Shown in pieces: positions 1 through 8,294 of a stretch of DNA of 50,505 nt. This DNA comes from Nitrospinota bacterium. Lineage in GTDB: Bacteria > Nitrospinota_A > UBA7883. The notes below the pieces were generated by a model. It was not told the DNA's origin. It saw nothing but the letters and a program-made list of their open reading frames with translations, and made no database searches. The stretch covers positions 1-50,505 of the forward strand of contig JAOUMU010000008.1 of the NCBI GenBank assembly GCA_029881335.1, read 5' to 3'. How positions within the stretch are numbered: position 1 is the first letter of the stretch; every line of letters starts with the position of its first letter. The translations under genes and the position numbers were made by a program.

Positions 1-1
1 G

Positions 2-1024
2 GGTGAATCCCACGGTCCCGCCGTGGGAGTGGTGATTGACGGATGCCCCGCCGGCGTCACAATATCCCCGGAGGCGATACAGACCCAACTGGACCGCAGG
101 AGGCCGGGCCAGAGCGCCATCACCACCCAGCGGGGGGAGGCGGACCTGGCGATCATCATGTCCGGTGTCTTTGAGGGAGTTGCCACCGGCGCCCCCATCC
201 ATATCATGATCAAGAACATGCAGGCCAAGAGCCGCGATTATGACGATATAAAGGATCTTTACCGCCCATCCCACGCCGACTACGGATACCACATGAAATA
301 CGGAATCCGCGATCATAGGGGTGGAGGCCGCTCCTCCGCCAGGGAAACAGCGTGTCGCGTGGCGGCTGGCGCTGTGGCCGCGGCTCTGCTGGGGCCCCTG
401 GGCGTGGAGCTCTTCGCCCACGTTATTAGCGTGAAGGACATTCACGCCAAAACCTTTGAGCGGGACCAGATAGAGAAAAACCTTGTCCGCTGCGCCGACC
501 CGGAGGCCGCCCGGCAAATGGAGGAGCTGATCATGGCAGCCCGCAGGGATGGCGACAGTGTGGGCGGGGTCATCGAGATTCGGGCCGAGGGAGTTCCCGC
601 CGGTCTGGGCGAACCTGTGTATGATCGCCTGGATGCGGACCTGGCCAAGGCCCTCATGTCGATAAACGCCGTGAAAGGTGTGGAGATCGGCGCCGGATTC
701 TCCGCCACGAGCAATTTCGGCTCGCGGAACAACGACCAGATGAGGATCACCGATGGCCGCCCCACTTTTCTGAGCAACAACTCCGGTGGCATAGATGGCG
801 GCATAAGCAACTCAAACACCATCGTGGCCAGAATAGCGGTGAAGCCCACCCCCTCCATCCTGAAGGAGCAGAAGACCGTAAACACCTCCATGGAGGAGAC
901 CACATTGAAGGTGGAGGGGAGGCACGATCCCTGTGTACTGCCCCGCGCTGTCCCCGTGGCCGAAGCGATGACGCTTATCACCCTGGCCGACCATTACCTG
1001 CGCCACCGCTCCTCCAGGGCCTGA
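2..1024 (+). CDS. aroC: Chorismate synthase (5' end outside window)
   Basis: Converts 5-enolpyruvylshikimate-3-phosphate to chorismate, the last step of the shikimate pathway, in the cytoplasm with reduced FMN. The frame is open to the window edge. The visible protein begins with the family signature GESHGP at bases 5-22, so only about 12-15 N-terminal residues are missing and the GTG at base 23 is internal. The second signature (GGGRSSARET, around bases 314-343) and the C-terminal signature (DPCVLPRAVPVAEAM, around bases 926-970) are intact. The visible length of about 341 residues matches the usual 350-370. The stop lies 6 bases before the helicase start, so the two genes are probably co-transcribed. 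Identification is very secure. Confidence 0.97.
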   Translation, partial: GESHGPAVGVVIDGCPAGVTISPEAIQTQLDRRRPGQSAITTQRGEADLAIIMSGVFEGVATGAPIHIMIKNMQAKSRDYDDIKDLYRPSHADYGYHMKYGIRDHRGGGRSSARETACRVAAGAVAAALLGPLGVELFAHVISVKDIHAKTFERDQIEKNLVRCADPEAARQMEELIMAARRDGDSVGGVIEIRAEGVPAGLGEPVYDRLDADLAKALMSINAVKGVEIGAGFSATSNFGSRNNDQMRITDGRPTFLSNNSGGIDGGISNSNTIVARIAVKPTPSILKEQKTVNTSMEETTLKVEGRHDPCVLPRAVPVAEAMTLITLADHYLRHRSSRA

Positions 1025-1030
1025 CCGCCC

Positions 1031-4000
1031 ATGTCCTCCGGCGGAGTATCGGACCTTCTGGCCAGAATAAAGGGGCAAAATGGCCTGGGTGAGAATGTGA
1101 AGGCGGAAAGGGTGATCCCCCCAGCCCAGGCGGAATACGCCGATTTCCCGGAGAAGCTCCACCCGGCGGTGGCGGAGCGCTTCCGCGAAAGAGGAGTCCA
1201 AAGGCCATATACTCACCAGGCCCAGGCCATGGCGCTGGCCCTGGAGGGGAAAAACGTCATCGTCTCCACTCCCACCGCCTCCGGCAAGACCGCCTGCTAT
1301 ATGGCCCCGGTGATGAGCGATTTCATGAACGATCAGGAGGCCACCGCCATTTTCATCTTCCCGTTAAAGGCGCTAGAGCGCGACCAGTTGGGCGCGTGGA
1401 GGGAGTTTGGCGATGGCTTGCCGGGGGATTTGCGCGTGGAGGTGTTCGATGGGGACACCCCCCAATACCAGAGAGGGAAGATCGCCAAAGACCCGCCCAG
1501 GGCCATATTCACAAATCCCGACATGCTACATCTCTCCATCCTGCCCTACCATGGCAAGTGGGAAGGGTTTTTGTGTCGGCTCAAGTATGTGGTGGTGGAT
1601 GAGGCCCACACATATCGCGGCGTGTTCGGCTCCCATGTGGCCCAGATATTCCGCAGGCTCCGGCGGGTGTGCGCCTCCCTAGGTTCAAAGCCGCAATTCC
1701 TGGCAAGCTCCGCCACTATTTCCAATCCGTCCCAGTTCGCCCAGACCCTCACCGGCGCCCCCTTCGAGCTGGTGGACCACTCCGGAGCGCCCAAGCCAGG
1801 GGGCGTGTTCGTGATATACGATACCGACGCCAGCCCCTACGCCGACGCTTCCCGTCTGTTTCGTCTGGCTGTCCGGGAGGGATACAAGACCATAGCCTTT
1901 ACCAAGGCGCGCAAGATCACCGAACTTATCTACGCATGGAGCGTCCAGGCCGAGCCAGATATCGCAGAGAGGATAAGCTGCTACCGGGGCGGATTTCTTC
2001 CCGAGGAGCGGCGATCTATCGAACGGGACCTATTCGGCGGCAAGCTGGATGGGGTGGTGACCACCTCGGCGCTGGAGATGGGGGTGGATATCGGCGGATT
2101 GGACGTATGCCTGCTGGTGGGCTATCCTGGCGCCATTGTGAACACGTGGCAGCGCGCTGGCCGTGTGGGCCGGGCGGACCGGGAGTTTATGATCATTCTG
2201 ATCGCCCAGCCTGACGCGCTGGACCAGTACTTCGTTCGCCGCCCGGAGGAGCTTTTCACCAGGAGCTTCGAAGCGGCGGTAGTGGATCCGGAGAACAGGC
2301 CGATCCTGAAAAGCCATATAGCTTGCGCGGCGGCGGAGCTCTCGCTGGATAAGGACGACCCGTGGCTGGGGGAAGCGGATCGTCAGGACGCTTTCGCTGA
2401 GCTGGAGCAGGAAAGGCGGCTGGTCCGATCGGCCGATGGAGCAAGATGGCTGTCTCCCCGACAATATCCTCACAGGGACACTCCCATCCGAAGCGTGGGG
2501 GAGAGCTACACCATATTCCTGCAGGGGGGCAAGACTGTCATCGGCGTGATCAGCGGTTCCCGGGTGTATGGGGAATGCCACCCCGGCGCCGTGTATCTGC
2601 ATATGGGGCGGCAGTACCTGATCACCCGCCTGGACATGGAAAAACGAACCGCCCTCGCCAAACCCATGGATGAGAAATACTACACCCGCCCCAGGTCTCA
2701 GAAGGAAACCCAAATCCTGGAGACGCTGAAAAGCAGGGAAGTGAACGGCTTCACCGTCCGGCTGGGAAAGCTGAAGGTCACCGAGCAGGTGCTGGGCTAC
2801 GAAAGGCGCTCCATCTTTGGCCAGGAGACCCTGGGAGTGTTTGATCTGGACTGCCCCAGCACCGAGTTTGGGACCGTGGGATTCTGGGTGGAAATCGAAG
2901 ACCCTGTGAAGCTGGCCATCGAAGAGGGGAAGCTTGGGTATATGGGAGGGATCCACGCTTTCGAGCACGGGGTCATATCGCTGTTTCCACTTTTCGCCCT
3001 GTGCGATCGCGACGACATAGGAGGCATATCATATCCGCTCTACCCCGGTCTGGGAAAATCCGCCGTCTTTTTCTATGATGGCTATCCCGGCGGGCTGGGG
3101 CTGTGCGAGGCCGGATTCGACAAAGTGGAGAGGATGTGGGCCGCCGCCCTGGATCTTGTCGCCGGATGCGAGTGCGAGACCGGGTGCCCTTCGTGTATAC
3201 ATTCCCCCAAGTGCGGCTCCGGCAACAAGCCGCTGGACAAAATGGCCGCGCAAACCTTGCTCGAATATCTGTGCGCACAAAAGCCATACCCCAAGGGGAA
3301 AAGGGTGAAGCAGAAGGAAACCGAATCCGCGGCGCCCTCAGCCCCCGTTAAACAGGAGGGGCCATCCCCCTCGCATAGGAGCGCACCTGACACCGAAGAA
3401 AAAGAAGAATCGGAATATTACGACCCCGCCCCGGAGAAACGGATACTCTTCTTCGATCTGGAGACCCTCCGCAGCGCCGCCGAGGTGGGGGGGTGGAACA
3501 ACACCCACAAGATGGGCCTTTCCGTGGGAGTGGTGTACGATTCCAGAGAGAAAAAGGCGTTTCGATATTTTGAGCGGGACGCGGACGCTATGGTCGCCAA
3601 GCTGCTTTCCGGGGACCTGGTGGTGGGGTTCAACCATATCGGGTTCGACTATGGCGTGCTGGCTGGATACACGAAAATAAACCTTCGGGCCACAGCGCCC
3701 TCGTTTGACATCCTTCTGGATGTTAAGGATAGACTGGGGCATCGTCTGTCGTTGGACCATCTGGCGCAGGCCACCCTGGGCAAGGGGAAGACCGCCGATG
3801 GCTTGCAGGCGCTGGCATGGTGGAAGGAGGGGCTGTATGACAAGGTGGCGGACTATTGCGAGGCGGATGTGATGGTGACCAAGAAACTATTCGAGTTCGG
3901 CCTGGAGAAGGGCCACCTGCTGTATACCCTGAAAAACGGCGAGGTGGCCATGATAAAACTGGATTGGGACCTGGATGCTATGATAAAAGCCGCGGCGGAG

Positions 4001-4039
4001 CAGGTGGCCAAGACAAAGCCGCGCAGGATAAGGTTTTAA
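1031..4039 (+). CDS. DEAH-box superfamily 2 helicase (MrfA/YprA type) fused to a DEDDy exonuclease (MrfB/YprB type)
   Basis: A 1002-residue protein. The helicase core comes first: Walker A PTASGKT at residues 81-87 and DEAH at 190-193. A DUF1998-like region follows, with a four-cysteine cluster near residues 713-730 (C-x-C-x3-C-x2-C, then another Cys), typical of MrfA/YprA/Hrq1 helicases. After a charged, proline-rich linker (about 755-800) comes an RNase H-fold exonuclease. It has FDLET (D-x-E) near 806, the second acidic motif GFNHIGFDYG near 870, and YCEAD (Tyr-x3-Asp) near 940, which makes it a complete DEDDy set. In Bacillus subtilis mrfA and mrfB are separate adjacent genes for excision repair of mitomycin adducts. 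Here both activities are in one chain. A role in DNA-lesion repair is inferred from this homology. The gene is followed by ispD after 14 bases. Confidence 0.9.
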   Translation: MSSGGVSDLLARIKGQNGLGENVKAERVIPPAQAEYADFPEKLHPAVAERFRERGVQRPYTHQAQAMALALEGKNVIVSTPTASGKTACYMAPVMSDFMNDQEATAIFIFPLKALERDQLGAWREFGDGLPGDLRVEVFDGDTPQYQRGKIAKDPPRAIFTNPDMLHLSILPYHGKWEGFLCRLKYVVVDEAHTYRGVFGSHVAQIFRRLRRVCASLGSKPQFLASSATISNPSQFAQTLTGAPFELVDHSGAPKPGGVFVIYDTDASPYADASRLFRLAVREGYKTIAFTKARKITELIYAWSVQAEPDIAERISCYRGGFLPEERRSIERDLFGGKLDGVVTTSALEMGVDIGGLDVCLLVGYPGAIVNTWQRAGRVGRADREFMIILIAQPDALDQYFVRRPEELFTRSFEAAVVDPENRPILKSHIACAAAELSLDKDDPWLGEADRQDAFAELEQERRLVRSADGARWLSPRQYPHRDTPIRSVGESYTIFLQGGKTVIGVISGSRVYGECHPGAVYLHMGRQYLITRLDMEKRTALAKPMDEKYYTRPRSQKETQILETLKSREVNGFTVRLGKLKVTEQVLGYERRSIFGQETLGVFDLDCPSTEFGTVGFWVEIEDPVKLAIEEGKLGYMGGIHAFEHGVISLFPLFALCDRDDIGGISYPLYPGLGKSAVFFYDGYPGGLGLCEAGFDKVERMWAAALDLVAGCECETGCPSCIHSPKCGSGNKPLDKMAAQTLLEYLCAQKPYPKGKRVKQKETESAAPSAPVKQEGPSPSHRSAPDTEEKEESEYYDPAPEKRILFFDLETLRSAAEVGGWNNTHKMGLSVGVVYDSREKKAFRYFERDADAMVAKLLSGDLVVGFNHIGFDYGVLAGYTKINLRATAPSFDILLDVKDRLGHRLSLDHLAQATLGKGKTADGLQALAWWKEGLYDKVADYCEADVMVTKKLFEFGLEKGHLLYTLKNGEVAMIKLDWDLDAMIKAAAEQVAKTKPRRIRF

Positions 4040-4053
4040 AGGGAGGGCAGGCC

Positions 4054-4740
4054 ATGAAGGTGGAAGCGATAGTCCCGGCCGCAGGCGCAGGCCTGCGAAT
4101 GGGGGGGGATGTCCGCAAGCAGTTCATGGATCTTGGCGGGGAACCTATGTTCCTGCACACACTCAGGCGACTTGCGTCGGCGCCTCTGATACAGCGGATA
4201 ATCCTGGCGGCGCCGGAGGAAGAGCTTGATCCTGTGCGGGAGGCGGTGGAGCGCGCCGGTTTGCCAAAGCCATGTAAGGTTGTGACAGGGGGAGCCACCC
4301 GGCAGGAGTCTGTCGCCAAAGCTTTCGGCCATCTTGACCCGGCTTCAGATCTGGTGATGGTCCACGACGGTGTGCGGCCATTCGTCACGATGGAACTGGT
4401 GGAGCGGGTGGCGCAGGCGGCGGCGAAAGTAGGCGCGGCCACGGCGGCCTGCCGGGCCAGGGATACTTTGAAAAAGGAGCTGCACGGGCGGCTGGTCGAA
4501 TCGATCTCCCGGGATGGCGTGGTCCACATCCACACTCCGCAATGCTTCCGGTACTCTCTGCTGGCCGAGGCGCTGGAAAGAGCGGAGATGGAAGGGGCCA
4601 CGGCCACGGATGAGTCGAGCCTGGTGCAGCGGCTGGGAATGGATGTAGCGGTGGTCCATTCCCCCTATTGGAACATCAAGGTTACCACGGCGGAGGATAT
4701 GACCTTGGCTGAGGCGCTGGAACGGTCGATGGTCGGCTGA
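4054..4740 (+). CDS. ispD: 2-C-methyl-D-erythritol 4-phosphate cytidylyltransferase
   Basis: Transfers CMP to 2-C-methyl-D-erythritol 4-phosphate in the non-mevalonate (MEP) isoprenoid pathway. The ATG at 4054 is chosen because GGGAGG lies at 4041-4046 with good spacing. It gives 228 residues, the normal family length. The frame stays open upstream into the helicase gene, but nothing there resembles IspD. Motifs seen are the nucleotide-binding PAAGAGLRM at residues 8-16 followed by RKQF, HDGVRPFV near 104-111, and KVTTAEDM near 209-216. No ispF follows, so ispD is separated from its usual partner here. Identification is secure. Confidence 0.95.
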   Translation: MKVEAIVPAAGAGLRMGGDVRKQFMDLGGEPMFLHTLRRLASAPLIQRIILAAPEEELDPVREAVERAGLPKPCKVVTGGATRQESVAKAFGHLDPASDLVMVHDGVRPFVTMELVERVAQAAAKVGAATAACRARDTLKKELHGRLVESISRDGVVHIHTPQCFRYSLLAEALERAEMEGATATDESSLVQRLGMDVAVVHSPYWNIKVTTAEDMTLAEALERSMVG

Positions 4741-4749
4741 GAAGGCGCA

Positions 4750-5397
4750 ATGGAAAGGATATCGCTGACGCTAAACTGGCGCCATGCCCTGCGGGGAGCG
4801 GAGCTGGACTCCATCCGCGAATTTATGGCGGAGAACGGCGGGATATACATGTGGATATACGGAGCCGCGCCGGGAGGAGTCCACTACATCGGGGAGACCA
4901 ATTCCTTTCTCACGAGGATGACAACACACTTGAGCGCCATCCTCTCCGGGTTCTATGAGTCGTTCAACGTGGAAGAGCTGGAGAAGCTGGGGAGGGAGGA
5001 GTTCATCCAGGCGCTGAACGACTACGCCGCCGGAATACGCTCCAACGGGCTGATCTACACCCCGGACCCGCGACGGCTCTCCAAAACATTTTTTGATGAC
5101 CTATGGGGCCCCATGCACCGTGAGTACCTAAACAGGCTGCTTTTCGTTTTCGCCACCTTGGAGAACATGGACCCGCCGCTGGAGCTGGAGACCGACATGC
5201 CTGTGTTGCGAAAGGAGATCGAGGCGGCGCTGATAATATCGTATAAAAGAAGCCTGGGGCTCACCCACAAGGCGCCAATAGGCCAGCACAGCCGCATCCC
5301 GAAAGTGGCCTACGAGATATATCATGGCGGCAATGCGGTGTGGGCCGTGCCGGACGAGATACAGATGATAAGAGGCTGGGAGCCGCCCAATGGATAA
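4750..5397 (+). CDS. GIY-YIG nuclease-like protein
   Basis: A 215-residue soluble protein with the hallmarks of the GIY-YIG fold: GIY at residues 31-33, YIG at 46-48 followed by ET, an arginine on the next helix (about Arg56), and an acidic helix (KEIEAAL, about 155-161) that could provide the metal-binding Glu. It is longer than the minimal 90-residue domain. An insertion of about 90 residues lies between the Arg helix and the presumed Glu helix. The gene begins 9 bases after ispD and appears to be in the same transcript as the repair helicase. Whether it is an active nuclease, and on which substrate, cannot be told from the sequence. I do not recognise a named family beyond the fold. Confidence 0.65.
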   Translation: MERISLTLNWRHALRGAELDSIREFMAENGGIYMWIYGAAPGGVHYIGETNSFLTRMTTHLSAILSGFYESFNVEELEKLGREEFIQALNDYAAGIRSNGLIYTPDPRRLSKTFFDDLWGPMHREYLNRLLFVFATLENMDPPLELETDMPVLRKEIEAALIISYKRSLGLTHKAPIGQHSRIPKVAYEIYHGGNAVWAVPDEIQMIRGWEPPNG

Positions 5398-5402
5398 CCT
5401 CC

Positions 5403-5431
5403 TTGACTTGGCTACGAGCATGCCATATACA
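5403..5431 (+). promoter_or_regulatory. Sigma-70-like promoter for the GT-cupin gene
   Basis: TTGACT at 5403-5408 and TATACA at 5426-5431 are separated by exactly 17 bases. Transcription would start near 5438. That leaves only about 5 bases before the ATG at 5443 but about 20 before the ATG at 5458, so the promoter favours the later start codon. Confidence 0.55.
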
Positions 5432-5457
5432 TCACAAAAACCATGACCCGGAACAAG

Positions 5458-6255
5458 ATGAAGATAAAATTGGCGATACTATGCCCCATCCGCCGGAAGA
5501 TCGCCCCCGGCGGCGAGGGGACATTGGAGAACAGGATATACGATCTGGCCCAGGCTCTGGCGGGGCAGGGAGTTGATGTGACGCTGTTCGCCGCGGGAGG
5601 GAGCCAATCCCCCGGAGGTCTTGTGCCCATATGCGGAAAGGCGCTGGAAGATGATCCGGATCCGAGTCCGGCGATGGTGGAAGCAGTGGCTCTTGCCGAG
5701 GCTTTTTCCAGGATCAGGGAATACGATCTGGTCCACAGTTTTTCAGGCCTGTCGGCGTTTCCATTCGCAAAGCTGCTTGGAGTCCCCATGGTGGCCGCAG
5801 CGCCAGAGCATCCTTTGGGGGAAAGGTTTGCCAAGACCGTACATTTCATTCCTCTTGCAGAAGAAGGGACAGCGACGGAGTTCATCAAGGTATATAAGGC
5901 AATCCTGGCGGCCCGTGAAAACCACCGCCCCTGGGGGCACTATGAAAACCTGGCCGAGGGGCCGGACCACAACATAAAGCGGATCACTGTGGCGCCGGGA
6001 GCGCGGCTGAGCTACCAGAAGCACCAGCGCCGGGCGGAGCGATGGGTGGTGATCAGCGGCGAGGCTGTCGTGACCCTGGAGGGGGAGGATATACGGCTGT
6101 CACCAGGGGACACGATCTTTATACCAAAAGGCGCCGCCCATCGGATGAACAACCCCGGCTCGGCCCCTCTGATATTCGGCGAGGTGCAGTTGGGGGACTA
6201 CTTCGGCGAGGATGATATCATCCGGTTGCAGGACGATTACGGCCGAAGTGGTTGA
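5458..6255 (+). CDS. Half-glycosyltransferase (GT4 N-terminal domain) fused to a type II mannose-6-phosphate isomerase cupin
   Basis: The 265-residue protein has two parts. Residues 1 to about 140 resemble the acceptor-side Rossmann domain of GT4 glycosyltransferases: a GGEGTLENRIYDLAQAL helix, then VDVTLFAAGGS. The nucleotide-sugar-binding C-terminal domain of a GT4 enzyme is absent. Residues about 155-265 match the cupin of ManC-type phosphomannose isomerases: RPWGHYENL, a PGARLSYQKHQRRAERWVV metal-site strand, IPKGAAHRM and a terminal GEDDIIRLQDDYGR. The ATG at 5458 is preferred because a promoter ends at 5431; the upstream ATG at 5443 lacks a ribosome site. The GDP-mannose dehydratases 12 kb away suggest mannose or rhamnose glycan metabolism, but that link is inferred. 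The function of the truncated GT domain is unknown. Confidence 0.75.
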   Translation: MKIKLAILCPIRRKIAPGGEGTLENRIYDLAQALAGQGVDVTLFAAGGSQSPGGLVPICGKALEDDPDPSPAMVEAVALAEAFSRIREYDLVHSFSGLSAFPFAKLLGVPMVAAAPEHPLGERFAKTVHFIPLAEEGTATEFIKVYKAILAARENHRPWGHYENLAEGPDHNIKRITVAPGARLSYQKHQRRAERWVVISGEAVVTLEGEDIRLSPGDTIFIPKGAAHRMNNPGSAPLIFGEVQLGDYFGEDDIIRLQDDYGRSG

Positions 6256-6292
6256 GACCTTCCTTATATCGGACGAATCTTGCCATCAAGCT

Positions 6293-6301
6293 TGATATAA
6301 T
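6293..6301 (+). promoter_or_regulatory. Extended -10 promoter candidate before the MoxR-type cluster
   Basis: TG-A-TATAAT at 6293-6301 is a perfect extended -10 element. No good -35 hexamer is seen 16-18 bases upstream, as often happens with extended -10 promoters. It lies 57 bases before the first gene of the cluster. Confidence 0.45.
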
Positions 6302-6357
6302 ATCCCCCCAAGCCCGGTAGGCGATCTTTGCGCGCGGCTGGAAACAAGGGAAGGAAT

Positions 6358-6651
6358 ATGGAGCTAAGATACTGCGTCAATCATCCAGAACGTCCGGCCA
6401 TAGGCGAATGCGTTATCACTAAAAAGCCGATCTGTCCAGAATGCTCCACCAGGTACGAAGGAGTGAACTACAGCCGCGAGGGACTGGCAGAGCTTAAAAG
6501 ACGGCGCGCCCGGAACACCGGCCTCGGGTTCTGGAACAAGGTGGCAAACATGGCGATGGTGGCCCAGGCGCCGGTTTCCCTGTTTCTTTTATACCAATAT
6601 TATCTATACATATTTACCGCCATCCTGAACATGGGCGGGAAATCCGGCTAG
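6358..6651 (+). CDS. Small B-box-like zinc-finger membrane protein
   Basis: 97 residues. The start at 6358 is supported by AGGGAAGG at 6347-6354; an upstream in-frame TTG at 6328 has no such site. The N-terminus has a Cys/His pattern resembling a B-box or zinc ribbon: Cys6-x2-His9, Cys18, then Cys26-x2-Cys29. A basic stretch (KRRRAR) follows, then one hydrophobic segment at about residues 67-92. Similar small zinc-finger proteins with a C-terminal membrane anchor occur in many genomes without a defined function. It stands 9 bases upstream of a multi-pass membrane protein and leads the MoxR-type cluster, so a membrane-associated adaptor role is possible. This is inference. Confidence 0.7.
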   Translation: MELRYCVNHPERPAIGECVITKKPICPECSTRYEGVNYSREGLAELKRRRARNTGLGFWNKVANMAMVAQAPVSLFLLYQYYLYIFTAILNMGGKSG

Positions 6652-6660
6652 GGTGAGCGG

Positions 6661-7446
6661 ATGAACAGCTTCCTGGCCGATAAAACCTCCAACAGCCCGG
6701 CGCTACGCCCCCTGGACGATACGGTGGAATATATACGGGCCAATGGCGCACGGGTGGTTCCCCTCTATATCGTTGCTGTGGCGCCGACGACGATGGCGAC
6801 TCTTATGTTGCTCGATACAGTCTCCACCGGCATGTATTCGGCCTTGCCGGAGGGGTGCATGCTGCTTGCCGTGGCCACGCTGTGGAAGTGGGCCTGGGGT
6901 TCGGCGGTCCAGGCCAGGATCCAGGCGGCTCTTTCCGGCCGGTCGGGCGCGCCGCTGCCTGGACGGATGACATACATTATCGCGCTGAAGCTGGTGGCGA
7001 GCATGGCCATGCTGTGGGGATCGTTCCTTGTTCTTCCGGCCATATATGGCTTCTTTCTATCCGGCATGGCGGCGCCGATCCTGCTGGACAGTGGGCGATC
7101 CGCCCTGGAGGGCGCCCAGTGGGCGATCCGCTGGGTGGGGGACTCGATGAATCGGGCGCTGAAAATCATCTCCGCTGTCAGCATACTTTTCCTGGTGGCG
7201 TATCTGGGAGTGACCCTGTTACAGCTTATGATCACCCACACTGTCATGCCGAGCCTTTTAGGGATGGACCCCACCGAGCTGTCGCTGACCATCTGGGGCT
7301 GGGCCTGGCAGATGGCGGTTCTGTATATGCTTTTTCTGGTCTTCGACTTTTTCTGGATGGTGGCCTCCGTCCTGCTCTACCATGATATTCAATCCCGGCG
7401 CGCCGGGGTGGATCTGGGCCAGCGGCTGACGACCCTGGGGGGATGA
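6661..7446 (+). CDS. Multi-pass membrane protein of unknown function
   Basis: 261 residues with about five or six hydrophobic segments: roughly 33-58, 64-80, 103-130, 165-190, and 213-240. I do not recognise the family. The general look, with paired long hydrophobic helices and few conserved polar motifs, recalls uncharacterised membrane proteins that accompany DUF4129/MoxR clusters. The start ATG follows GGGTGAG a few bases upstream. The stop codon overlaps the next start in an ATGA arrangement, so it is translationally coupled to the DUF4129 protein and very probably works with it. Confidence 0.75.
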   Translation: MNSFLADKTSNSPALRPLDDTVEYIRANGARVVPLYIVAVAPTTMATLMLLDTVSTGMYSALPEGCMLLAVATLWKWAWGSAVQARIQAALSGRSGAPLPGRMTYIIALKLVASMAMLWGSFLVLPAIYGFFLSGMAAPILLDSGRSALEGAQWAIRWVGDSMNRALKIISAVSILFLVAYLGVTLLQLMITHTVMPSLLGMDPTELSLTIWGWAWQMAVLYMLFLVFDFFWMVASVLLYHDIQSRRAGVDLGQRLTTLGG

Positions 7447-8294
7447 TGGGACGACTATTGCCAAAAATCACGCTGGCGCTGCTGATGGCGGTGGCCGTGA
7501 CAAATGCAGCTCCGCAGGGTCTGGCTTCCCAGAATCTGGCCCCGGGGAGGGATGAAAATATTTCCCAAAAGCGCCAGCTACTCTCCGAGATTCTACAGCG
7601 GCCCGTTTATCAGCGGTGGAAGCTGCGGCAAAGCCTGGAAGCCGAGCCCCGGGAGGAAAGCATCTTGGCCCAGATGGCAAGGTCCACCTTGCAGAGCATA
7701 TGGGACGGATTCAAAAGAATAGTCAAATGGATCTGGAAGCAGATCAAAAAATCGAACATCTCTTTACCGAACCTCCCTTCGGCGCCGGGTAACATGCTCG
7801 ATTACCTGAAGATGGGAGCATGGGGCGCTTTCGCTTTGCTTCTGGTGGTGGCTGGGCTATATCTGTATGGCATGCGCAAGAAGTTGCGGGATAACATCCG
7901 CCTGGCGGTGGTCTTGTCCAGGGAGAAGGTGAAGGAAGCCCTGGAAAGCGGCCAGGCCCTGGCGCTGGACACGGATGGCTGGATGAACGAAGCGGACAGG
8001 ATGGGCGCCGAAGGTGATTTTAGGGCCATGTACAGAGCCATCTACCTTGGGCTCCTCTCCGGCCTCCATGAAAGCGGCAGAATTGACTTCCGGAAGAACC
8101 GCACCAACTGGGTATACGTGAACGGCTATAAGGGCTCTCTGGCGGAGCGGGCCGATTTTGGCGCCTTGACGGAAACCTTCGACCAGGTGTGGTATGGGCT
8201 CAAGCCTGCCGAAGGTGTTTCCCTGGATGAGGTGAAGGCCATGGCTGGGCGCCTGCTGTCGGGCCGGTCGATGGCGGGGCGGAGGGAGGCATGA
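7443..8294 (+). CDS. DUF4129-domain membrane protein
   Basis: 283 residues. It has an N-terminal signal-like hydrophobic segment (about 5-27), a long basic periplasmic or linker part, and a single membrane helix (GAFALLLVVAGLYLYGM, about 123-141). A C-terminal cytoplasmic DUF4129-like domain follows, recognised by the helix DFRAMYRAIYLGLLSGLHE followed by FRKNRTNW. DUF4129 typically stands beside or inside transglutaminase-like proteins and MoxR/DUF58 operons. Here no transglutaminase domain is present in the window. The gene overlaps both neighbours by a few bases, which points to one polycistronic message. Confidence 0.8.
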   Translation: MMGRLLPKITLALLMAVAVTNAAPQGLASQNLAPGRDENISQKRQLLSEILQRPVYQRWKLRQSLEAEPREESILAQMARSTLQSIWDGFKRIVKWIWKQIKKSNISLPNLPSAPGNMLDYLKMGAWGAFALLLVVAGLYLYGMRKKLRDNIRLAVVLSREKVKEALESGQALALDTDGWMNEADRMGAEGDFRAMYRAIYLGLLSGLHESGRIDFRKNRTNWVYVNGYKGSLAERADFGALTETFDQVWYGLKPAEGVSLDEVKAMAGRLLSGRSMAGRREA

